Source: Lasioglossum baleicum
Lineage: Eukaryota > Arthropoda > Insecta > Hymenoptera > Halictidae
Direction of reading: 5' to 3'
NCBI RefSeq assembly: GCF_051020765.1
Contig: NC_134937.1
Span: forward strand, 16,546,947-16,610,946
Length of the DNA stretch: 64,000 nt
Shown: positions 40,557 to 52,500 of the stretch, piece by piece
How the letters are laid out: each line of letters opens with the position of its first letter
Position numbering within the stretch: position 1 is the first letter of the stretch
Notes under the pieces: generated by a model
Told to the model about the DNA's origin: nothing
Seen by the model: only the letters and a program-made list of their open reading frames with translations
Database searches by the model: none
Program-made: the position numbers and the translations under genes

Positions 40557-43500
40557 CCATGAAATGACAGTCCACCATTAAATTGAGGTGCAAAAATAAG
40601 ATTTCGAGGAAGACATTCAAAGAATAATACATACTGTGTGTTTATATTTTCTCATACATTTAAATCCAGATAATGAGTAAGATATTTCTACTGTCGTATC
40701 ACAGAAACGTATTTCCACGACTCAGACACTCCGTTCATTAAACACATCGAAGCTTGTATAAGGCTGCGACTCTCCAGAGGATCTCGAGATCCGAAGATTT
40801 TAATTAAAACGTCTAATTAAATTCCCAGGCTTACATCTCAATCCAGGAATTAATATACGTCCGGCGATCGTGCACTGAAGTATGCATAATCCATAACATT
40901 TAATTTCAACGTCACATGTTTTACGAGTGACAAATCAATGGTCAATGGCGCCGAATACCGACGCGACGTCCAGACTATCTAATTTGGTATGATAACCTCG
41001 GTTTTAATTACCTACATCGTTCGCAGAGACGCACGGTCGAGGATGAGAAATTAAAAGAATGACATTTATGAATTCGTAATAGATTACGGTCCCGAAACCG
41101 CGCAGCCTCCCGCGGCTCGTTTTAATCTCGCCCACAAAGCGGTCTAATTGAGTAAACGAGTGGATACGACGCCGGACCGAAAAAGAGCGAAAGGAAATCG
41201 AGAGATTCTCGTTAATCGATGGCGGTCATTATTCGTGGAAGCGTGTGCTAGGTGAAAAGAAGTCGTTCGTCGAGCGTTCATTACCGTCTGGACATTCACC
41301 GGAAACAGGTACCGGGTTCGTATGAACCGGGCCACCCAAAAAACTTGGTCGACGGGATAAACCGGCAGAAATTCGTGTCTCTTTCCACCCGCTGCGAGGT
41401 CCACGCTGTCCCCCGCTTAATTACACAACGACACTCGGCTTATCCGACGAATAATCTCTCCTAACAGCTCGGCTTCGGCCGGACAACGTCGGTGGTACCA
41501 GCGCGGGTTGTCAACGGGTCGGCGTTTACAGTCCTCTCTCCAGTGAAACCGACGAAAAAAAGAGAAGGGCAAAAAAAACACTCATCGTGAATCGTCTAAT
41601 ATTTTCAAGCTGAACCGTATTTGGTATGACGGAGACAGGCGCGCGAGAATAAATTGCTGATCCCCGGTGCTGACCTCATGGTCTAGCCGAGTTAATCGTT
41701 TCCATAAAATATATCCGCTCGTTCAATATTTCGCTAAAATTCCAAGAGTGTAATTTGCTCGTAGGAGCCGAGAGAGGGTGGTATTTTACGTTTTATCCGG
41801 AGAGGAAAGGCGTATTTTTATTGCAAACGCTCTCCGCGATGACGCGCGGTTTAGTCCGAGAAGTATTAGCAGTGGCGCGGCGCTGCGGCGGCTGTCTGTA
41901 TAATCCTCTTCCGATCGCGTTTATGGTAGTTTTTCATTGACGTCCGATGGGTAAAATATTGTTGTATCCGATGAAGCAATATGCTTTTGTCCTACACTAA
42001 ACAAACCAACTGCGTCTATTTGCAGAAGTCAATTGACTGGCCAGCTCTTGTCAATAAACGTTATCGATTGAACGAGGGTTGGTTTGCGGAGTGGCGAGGC
42101 AAAATATTTGGACCTCTCCGTGCGCTGCGCGTCATGGGCTAATCGAACACTCGGTTTTTGTGAATAAAGCATTGTGGAAACACTGGGTCCACTTTCGTCC
42201 TCGATATCTTATAATTGGGGATCTGTATGCAAAATATATAAACAGTTTTTAAAGTTGAAAGTCTATTCTCATTCTCTTAATAATCTTAATAGTTGTGTTG
42301 TAACAAGTCGGTGATTCTGAAACTAAAAAATCCAGACGAGAATAGCGTTTCACCTCGGTGCGTGACGCATCAGACTCATTAAAAAAGTTTTCACTTCAAA
42401 AACTATAAACGCCAATAAATCTCCCACCATATTACATCTGAACGGGGCAGCACTTTACGTTGGGAACATTCACGCGAAACCAATATAATTAATTAATCGC
42501 TGACCAAGCTGCGGGCAATTATAGCGTGCACTTCAACTTTAAATTGACCCGGTTATTATGAAATGGAATAATCCGCGTAGGGCTGGAGAAGCCATTAAAA
42601 TTAGACCAGTGTCAAGAGCCCTCTTGTTCGACGCGCATAGAATGACATATCCGTTTCTGTCAGGAGCGTCTGCCTTTACAAGAGGGTGGTCCTTATTTTT
42701 CAACATTCGATTATTTTTTGTCCTCCTAAATTGTTACAGTCCTCTGTATTTGCTCCAAAATGATGTGTTTCAAATGTGGAAGGAAATTGAACAAACTAAT
42801 ACTTCCAAAACAACAGAACACGATTATGTTGCAAAATATAAAGTGCTAAACAACTATTCAAATTACACAGCTACCTCCACGGAAAATGTTTCGATAAATC
42901 TCTTTATTCCAGCACATACACTATGATAAAAATTGTACACAATCCAAATACAGTCTTGTCATTTTTGTAAGGTAAAACATTTTAATCGGTTCTAGTGTTT
43001 TGGTGTGCTGTTATTCTAGTGTTAAGCGTGTACAGGGGGTAATTGGACCCCATACATTTTTGGAGAAAAATGAAAGAAAAAATTCGTCTGTATAAGTATT
43101 TGTGAAATTTTATTGACTTTTAAAAGATAAGTATACAATATTTAATTTTCCATTCCTCAACTTTTTATTTCCGTTTCTGTCAACCTGGGATGCATTTGCA
43201 CCCCATGCACAGAGAGAAGGTGAAACACTTCATATCCCACGTTATTCTCCTATCATATTAGACAGGCAAGATAAGAAAAGATCGAAAGTCGAAGGATAAG
43301 GGCCACCCTATTTGACAAGCATCGCGTTCGTTTCTTTTTCGATTGGAAGTCAGAAACACGATTGCGTCGGAAGGAAACACGATTAAAAGATGATCGTCGT
43401 CGAGCGAACCGGGCACGTTCTCGGTAATTGGGACCGGTAGCTGACACCGTTTTATTTGCGCTCGTTATTCCGACCGCGACGCTGCTACCTGATGTTTAGC

Positions 43501-46500
43501 ACATCGAAAAGCAAACGCGTGGAGAGAGAGAGCGTTAGTGTCGGGCCAAGGCGCGCGGCGCGGCGGGCTGAGCCGGGCGGGCCGGGCCAAGCTCTAGCGA
43601 ACGGTGAAATACAATGAGCCGACACGTATGAAATTTCGCTGCGCGCCGCGGAACCATCGTAGACAACTACCTCCCATTCTCTACTTCGTTACAAGTGTTT
43701 AATGAGCGCGCCGCGGTGATCCGTACTGACCCGGCCAGCTACGCTCGTTAAGAGACTGAAATATGCCCGCGAATGGAACACAGTTCTGAAAGAAGCCCGC
43801 TCCAATGAGAAAATAAAATATCGCCGAGGCGGTCGCGGCGTCGGGAAAAATTTCGATGACGTCGCAGCCGAGTCCGTGCATCTGTGTACGTGTGCGCGGA
43901 AACAAGCCGTGACGTAAATTACGATCGTGTACACTCGCGCGACGCAGAAGTAATAGAGTAAGCACAATATACGCGGGGGTGTACCTGTTTTAATGGCGAC
44001 GAACAAAATCGGGGCAACGAGACTGGTTTCTTTTGTACCTGTGCTGTAAATGCAATATAGTTTATACCAATATGAATTAATTCCGCATCCTTATATAAAA
44101 GATGAAACAACAATTTTTGAAACATCTATAGAATGGTTAAATTATTAATTCAGTTTACCTACCGGCCATTAATAGGATTTTTAATAGTTGTGCTGTATCA
44201 AAAGAAAGCATAGAAATTTTCGTTCACATTGCAATCTTAAATGAAACTATTAGATGACGTTATTGAGGGTGACTTGTTAGTTCACAATGAAAATTGTTGT
44301 TGCTGTTGAAGGTTCTATTAAAAAGTGTTTAGCTATGTACCATAGATTTTTCAAAATAAAAGTAGGGAAAGAAAACCACGTTAAAAATTATAGTACAAAA
44401 CATAAGAGCAAGACATTCAAGTAAAAGTCATGATTACTGAAAGCACAATTACTCGAGTCTATTGAGTATTAATATTGAATTTTACGCTAGCTATAGATAC
44501 ATACGAGGCTGTTAAATATTAAAATAGAAGGATCTACGGGGTGCGTAAATTGCAGTGGGATCTTAAATCAACGAACGTTATTCCCATTGGAAACGGCTAA
44601 AGGAAGCTGGAACTTTAGCGAGGTCTTTGATGATTTCCGAAAGGATTCTGCAAATTTTTCGCTTATTCCGAGAAAAGCCGAAGGCGGTGGCCCGGCAAAG
44701 CGGGGCGAGCGAAAGGTCGAAAATACGACAGCATTTACGAGCCGTCGACTCGTCCTCCAAGAAAAATAAGTAATCTCGATATTTATCTCCACGCCCACGC
44801 GTTCCGCCGCGAAATGACTCGCGATCCCGGGACTTTTCCAACGTCGGGCCGAACGATCGTGTTTCTTAAAAATCATCCAGACTTCCCCCTGTCTCCGCCT
44901 TTCTGCCGCAACTCGCTCTCGCTATAGCGGTGTTCCTTGTCACATTTCGTCGCAGACAAATGCCAAGCCTCCGGTCGAAGAAGTCGTAGCAGGGCGTGGC
45001 CCACCACCAACGCCCATTTTATGTTAATGTTTCCGTGCGTTTCTTGATCCCGAATAGCCCCGGCCCGCGGACAGCTACCGAACAGAAGCCGCCGTTGATG
45101 ATGAGTCCCGTGTCGTCGAGGAAGATCGTGACGGATAAGTCGCCTGACGGTTTAATTAGACGGATATTTACGCAACGGGTGGTCCCCGAGGTGTAGCCGC
45201 ACGAATTTCCTCCGATGCGTCACGTGCTCGCGAAACTCGTTCGTTCGTTGACCTTTTCGAATTTCACCGGCGTTCATCGATTTCGGAGCGAACCGTTCCA
45301 TCCCGGGACAACCGGAGTTACAAACGCTACACCTGAATTCGAATTTTTTAAATTGATATTTAGAAGTGTATTCACACGAATGAGAAATGCGTAAAGAATT
45401 TTAAATATTTGCTTTAAGCCTACGACAGCATAACGAGATGTTGAGGCCCAGACGAATTCTCATTTTACTTTTATTATATTAAATATTAGTATATTTAATA
45501 CTAGATTTATATCCGTAGCACTGAAACTCACTGTTGTACAATATATCATAAAAATAACGAGAATAGGTTTATGAGTCCCGTAAACGCTAAACTAACATAG
45601 CATATTTAATTAGAGACTGTAATGAGTACCTCAGCAATATTTTCGAAGCCTAAGACAATAAGAGATCAATAAGAGCCATATTGCCAGCGGACTGTTAAAC
45701 TAAAAATCAGCCAAGATCATAGATCAGAGTCATAGTAAATATTCAGTTGACTCGAACGTCAGAAAAGAGACTGGAGAGTCTAAACTTGCATAAATACCGG
45801 CAGCCTAATTACCAGGCTAGAATGGCTGCTTGTAGCTGGATGTTATCCGGGCTGAATTATTGTCTCTGTCCCGTCGGTTTCGCGTCCCCAGGGCGGAGGA
45901 GGAGCCGGGAATATTTTTAGGAACATTATTACGAGTCGTTAAGGCATACCACGGCGCCGCGATTTCTCGTTTCACGCGTTCTCAGATAGAACAACGGCTG
46001 TTCTATTCAGTCCCGAAGGCCGAAACGCGTGTATCAAGGAGGAGGATCGGGAATTTCTCGGACGGCGCGGCGTCTCGGAGGGTCGTCCCTTTCGAAACAA
46101 AGGACCTCTTATTTTCCACTTACCAACTTGACAGCGTTTCTCGACCCTGCCACACGAGATTCTCACGTATGCTCGCTTACGTGACCGTGGTTTATCGCGC
46201 TCGTGATCCCGACAGGTGTACACGCGTGCACTGTGCCCGAATCTTTATTATTGATACCCGGCATCGATGGTTTATGGCATTTTAATGATACCTTTCGGGA
46301 ACCATACTTATCCCCTCCGGTGACGCTGCGGAGGAGGAAATTGCTGTAGAGATAAATATTCGAACGATTCACCGATTCGACCACTTTAGCGAATGTTTGC
46401 ACGTTGGACGTCGAATTTAATACTTTCCTTAAGTACTGTAATCTCTGACTGGAGAACAGCTCTTCGGCACTTTAGTACTCGACTATGTGCTAGTTTGTGT

Positions 46501-49500
46501 AATCGAAAATTTGTATGTGGTTTTAGTGGTTTATTGTTCTATGCCTATGTTTTGTACTTTTGTTGATGATATCGTAACGTAATGGGTAATATTAACGTAA
46601 TATAAACCTTGTCCGTTCTTTCTATCAATCTGACACATTTTTCACTGATTCTGGATAAATAATGTATCCCACCCATCGTCAGTGTAAATTCGGTATTACG
46701 TCTAATAAGTTGATCAGGTGTAATTCATTTTGAAACATGTTTTAATCCTCCAGTGCACGGATTGCTTCAATTTTCTGTAAATTATCTTGTAATTCATCAA
46801 TGAATTTTTGTTTTACTACGAGTAATGTTATGCAATACAGCAAGAATAGCGTTACGTGATCAGCTCTGCATTGTTCTTGTGAGGGTTAATGATTCGAAGA
46901 GTGTAGAATAAACTCTCTCTTCGATCATGTCAATCTTGTAAGACAGATTGTTGTGCAGAGTATGTAACGAGTGGCTCGATATTGTCTGTTGCAGGTGATC
47001 AAAGGGAACACGAACACCTACTTGGAGTCGAAGCACGAGCTAGAACCGCCGATGTGGGCAAGCAAAGTTCGGTTCTTGCCGTACAGTTATCATCAGCGCA
47101 CGGTCTGCATGCGCGTGGAATTGTACGGTTGTCAGTCGAAGGACGGTATCGTGTCGTACTCAATGCCACAAGGTGACAAACGCGGTATCTGGGAGTTCTA
47201 CGACGCGACTTATGACGGCTACTGGGACGGCCAGCTACTGCGCGGCCTCGGACAGCTGACCGACGGCAAGATCGGCCCGGATAACTTCAAGATGAGCTAT
47301 TACGATTACGATCGAGGCCAGGGATGGGTCGGATGGAGGAACGACACCAGATCCGGCCATCCGCTCGAGATCAAGTTCGAGTTCGACCACGTTCGGGAGT
47401 TCTCCGCCGTTCACATTTATTGCAACAATCAGATCACCAAGGATGTACAGGTCAGTCTCAAAAGTTGTGGATAATCACTAGACAACGGATCTTTATGCAA
47501 AATAAAAATTGGCTGCGTAGGTTGCAAGAAATAGAAACCAAATAGAATGCTGTTTCCTCCCTTAATAATTTTAATAGATGAGAAATCATATATTGACATC
47601 TTCAATTTTCAAAATTTTCCTGCAATTTTCAATTTCATCTACTCAATTTTCCTATAAATGCATGAAAATCCGCAGTCTAATAATCACAGTATAATCCGAA
47701 CAGGGGGTACGAGCTGGATGAGGCAATTATTTACAATTATTTACGTTATCCTAACAGTTTTGTTGCGAATACCTAAAAAAAACTAAGGCGGTAACATGTG
47801 TAGGGAGAAGTTGTTCAGAATTTGACCTCGAGAACATATGTATTTCTAGGTCATCAAATCAGTGAGCAGGATCCACTTCTAAATAATTATCCGAGGTTCT
47901 ACTACAATGGTGCACAAACCATTTAAATCGTTTTTCATGTTTAAGTTTTTCTGGAGGACTTTTATCATCTTATGATAAACACAATTTTTATCATCTTCCT
48001 CGCGATTCCAACCAAACGAAATTTTTTCATAATTTTAATTGCACGTCATCTAATAAACTGATTTGTTAACTGGTTGTTAAACACACTGCGATTCTTAATT
48101 CCGATTAATTTCAATAAACAGCAACATTCAGCTGCATCATAAAATATAGGCGATAACACATACATATACGACAATCCTGCAGGATATCGTTGAATAAAAC
48201 TAGTAACAATTTATCTCCATTAGATTAAGAACGAAAGCAGCAAAATTATAATAATAACCGATCGTAATGTAATACTCTCTAGCCTTCAATAGACTTGAAG
48301 CTGCGAGGATGTTCAAGAGCAGCTATTTATCTGATAGTACTGAATGATTTACGCGACTTGCTGAACTAGCTCTTACATAGCAGAATATATTTGAATAGAA
48401 TTTCCATGAAACATATTCAAGAAAACACTTTATACAGGATCAAAGGATTTATGTCACAAGTGAAATGTGGCTTACTATATCAATTCGACACGCCGTTATA
48501 GAATCCGTAATATGCTTCGTCGAGGTATTCTCAATTTTCCCATAAAAAATATTCCATCACTTTTTCCACTCAATTTGGAAGAGTCTGTTTTGGCGAATCT
48601 CGCGTTTCATTCAATGATTATTGACAGTAACGAAGTTTGGCGTGTAACCTGTAGGAGGGTCGATTTCGGCTCGTGATTTGGCAGGCAGAGCAGAACGAAC
48701 AGCAACTAGAGCCTTCCCCAATCTTTGCGGGTCGTGATCTTTGTATCCCCACGAATAAACCCTCGGGCAGATTTTTGGCCCCTAGGACAGTCACGTACAT
48801 AGGCTCTACAACAGACTAATTTAAATTCTGTATGTTGACACTTCATACTAATACTGCCACTCCGCTATTATTCAATTCTTTAAAATATCTGCAAACAAAA
48901 AAAAACAGATATTTTCCTAAAATTAGCCATTAACCCTTTGCGGAAACTCTACAGAATTTATTATGTTCAAGTAATATCAAACGAACTTTCATTTACACTT
49001 AGAAATATTGGAAATATGTTCCTCGAGAAGCTGAATCCTGCACCATCGTTCTCTGGGAAGAAATATATCGTTACTAAAATAATTAAACTATTTGTTTGCT
49101 TTAACTTTAAAAAATAAATACATTTCCACAAATGATTGCTATAGGTATGAAATTTTCATTGACGTACCGTCTAAATTACAATCATCATACACCTTTCTAA
49201 AAAAAAACTTACAGAAATAGTATTAACTTGATCCCTACGAATTTTTTTAGTTCACTCAATTTCACGTAGCAACGAAGAACCAGTCTTTTAAATGTGTTTT
49301 CCTTGTTCCGAGATAGAAAAGAAAATTGTGCAAGAATGTGTTAAACGCAGCACGTATTCCGTCATTTAACTTTCATACGCTGCTTTGCAGTTCATAATCT
49401 CGTTCGGTAGAAAAAAAAACCCTCGGGAAACAACCGAGAAAAGCTCTCCATCCGCGAAGGGTTAAACGTCGTCTTTTGCCCGTCCATTTTTCTAATTTCG

Positions 49501-52500
49501 AGATCGATCGGGCCTGACTTCCCTTTGTTACGGATATCCATTAGAGGATAGAATTTCCCCCGTAATCTCCTTATCGGCGGCTCGCTTTGAACGCGAGCCC
49601 GGCACCGCGTTATTTTCAAATTTCCTGCGTGATCGTTCACCGAATATCCGCGAGGATGTGCGAAAAAATGTGGATAGACGCTCACGCGCGACAGGGAGGA
49701 AATTGGAAGAGCCTGCGGCGGTGAGTCGCCAGAGCTGACGATACAAAGAAAAAAAGAAGATGAGGACGAGAGAGAGAGAGAGAGAGAGAGAAAAATAGTG
49801 GTACAGATGAAGAGAAAAATGCCAGGCGCGAAGTCGTGGCGAAATGTGCGCGAAGATCTCGCGCCAGTCTTTAATCCATGGCCTTGGGAGGATGAGGCTG
49901 GATGAAAGGAAGAGGGTTGAGGGGGTTGAAACGATGGTGCACGCCATGAAATCCAGTTTCCACGACCCGGAGTCAAGGTCGGGCGTAGAGGATGGGTAAC
50001 GAGGCGCAACAACGCCGGGCCCCTGGGTTTCGAACGGATGAAAAGAGAAAGAGGAAACGAGCCAGAGGGTTGCGGGGGTGAGTCTTCTGCGATGCGATTT
50101 TACAGGGTGGCAACAACAGCCGCCCTAGGGGTCGCCGCGGTGGCGCTTGGGTGTTGCCCGTTTTCTCGGTGAAAATTTTCCGGCCCCGCGAGCTTCCGGC
50201 CACGAATTTCTATATAATGGCCTCGCCGCGGTATCAAGATTTATTTCAATAGAACCCCTCATTACCCTGGCCAGACCCCGCTCTCTCTTCGTCGCTCTCC
50301 TCTCTCTCTCTCTCTATGTTCCATAATCGGCCGGCGAAAAAGGGGCTCGCAACAACAAACAATCCTTGCAGAAAGGAGCAGCCTTTAAGACGCGCAATTT
50401 CCTGACGCTGTTCTCGCCGAATACCCGCAACCTCGGTTTCGTTTTATTTCTTTGAGGTCGGATGAAAAATCGTGGACAGGGTCAGAGAATGGACGACGAA
50501 CATGGCGCGGTTTGCCTCCCCGGTTGCTTCAAATGAACGAACCGTTTTACTTTTATCTTACTTTTATATGAGATCGCGAGATAGTCGCGGGAAATCTCGG
50601 GCTGGTTGCTCCCGCTTTTAAACGGAGAATATTGTTCCATTTCCTTCTTTATGCGTTTTGGAAATTCTCGCTGGGTGTCCCGCGCGTTCTATTCTTCTAC
50701 GTTTGGCATATTAATGTGACTCGGTCTTCGTGTGCACATTGTGCTTCTTTGAAATTCTATACCATTTATGAGTTGTCCAAAAAGAGTTCATACATTCTTG
50801 TTTTATATTATACTTTTGCTAACACATTTAATTAAATCATGATAGTGTATTCCTCGACCTCTTGTCACTGACAACAGCTGCCAGTCACAGTTAAGCGTCC
50901 CTCTGTGAAGGATAACAAGTAATGATAAACCTTTTCTGTCTAATATTTTTTATATAATACTTGCACCAGCACATTCGCGACACTTTTCTGCTCAAAACGA
51001 CCCCAAACACGGTTAATCCACAATGTATTAGAGGCCCTTTTATCGGAGCAACTTAGTAAAACATGAGTCTTCGACAGATGAAGGCATTTAAAACTCCGAT
51101 GGTACGAAGAATTTAAATGAGCACAAGCACGCATTTTCCCCGGGGTTCGTAGATCAAGGTATACCGATCCTGAAGACGGACTTCGGCGCGCAGAAAACGC
51201 AAGTTTTCCGGAACGACGTGGCTTGATGCGCGAATCTCTATGTAATGGGCCTCGAAACACTCTGCTCGCCGGTATCAAGATTTATTTGAATGGAGCGCCT
51301 CATTACCCAGCTCGGGGCTCGATTGTGTGCCGGAGACCAGGCAAGATGGAGGGCCGTGGAGAGGCAGAAAACGAGAGGTGGCGAAGGCAAGGGCAGCAGA
51401 AGCAGCTGCATCGGTTTTCGAGTGGGGAGTTCGCGAAAGAGGAAGGAAGGAAGGAAGGAAGGAAGGAAGGCAGGAAGGAAGGAAGGAAGGAAGGAAGGAA
51501 GGTTCGTGGAAGACGGGAAGGTTCTTAGGAGAGCGAGAGAGAAGTTGGCCTGGGTTAGGTGCGCTGACTCTCTCCGTCACGCACAATGGTGGCAAGCAAC
51601 GAGCCGAAGGAGCAGATACGCCACGTATTCAAATACAATACCGACAGTCTGGCAAGTCGGCAGTCTATGACTGAGGTATGAGAATCCCGAGGAAAGGGGT
51701 GAGGGATCGGGCGAGGTGGTAGCAGCCACCCCTAAACGCCCCCTCCTATTAACAAGCGCTCGTTCGCGCGGATAGGACACGTCTTCTGAAAGACAGCACT
51801 TCAAAGCATCGCCGGTCTCGCTCCTCGTCTGTCCCACATGCCCTCGCCGTTTCGTGGCCGCCAGTTCGTCTTCCTCGGCTTCCTCATACTCCCGCAGACC
51901 GTCGAGCTTCCGCGGGCTTCGATGCCGTGCTCCCTTGAAAATCCATACGCGTCGTCGTTGCGTTCGTCTTCGGGGCTAAGAGAGTTAGATAATCTCAGCT
52001 TTGTAATCTCCGTTTCCAAGCCCTCACGCTCTCACGCTCACCCCCATAGACCACCCCGAGAACCCCCATAGACTCGCTACTGTTCCACCCGTTCTCAGCT
52101 TTTGCTCTTGCTCTTGTTCGCCGCACCGGTGCGTCAGCCTCTCGACCAAGCTTTCCTACTCTTCGTTTCCGGGCTGGTATTCCCAGCGCGTAACTATCTT
52201 ACATTTTCCCGGAGTGGAATTAGCATTCCGCGCGACTACGACTACGACTACGACTGCGACTGGAAGCGCGAGTAGCAATTATCGGAATCGTCGGTGTCAA
52301 CCCACTGTTGCCTCTATAAAGTTGTTCGTTACATCCCGTAATAAATAGTCGAGTATTCGGGGAATCGTACGATGTATTAATATCCGACGGGTTCTCTGGC
52401 ACGCTCGATCCCATGGGCTCCAATCTCGCGCCACCAGATGGTGATTTATGGATATAGTTAATATTGAATATTAGTCGGTATATCATGTTTAGGAAGCACA

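Larger units (their letters stand above)
35931..46994 (+). other. Ddr intron 3 (11.1 kb, phase 0)
   Basis: Bounded by GTGAGT and TCTGTTGCAG. It contains miniature elements at 38941-39082 and about 42212-42340, GA and CA microsatellites (39781-39802, 40516-40553), the second copy of the dispersed repeat (44153-44375) and a CpG-rich block near 43540-43900. Open frames in it lack recognisable domains. Confidence 0.8.

Noticed and set aside
49392..50012. 206-codon open frame on the minus strand
   Set aside because: It contains a Ser/Leu run produced by the GA microsatellite at 49768-49791 and has no recognisable domain; it lies inside intron 4.
51440..51503. Regular repeat looking like a short array
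   Set aside because: It is a GGAA microsatellite with no spacers, not a CRISPR array.
52232..52261. Arg-Ser repeat (RSRSRS) in a minus-strand frame
   Set aside because: A CGACTA-type simple repeat in intron 4; an SR-protein exon would need flanking coding sequence, which is absent.
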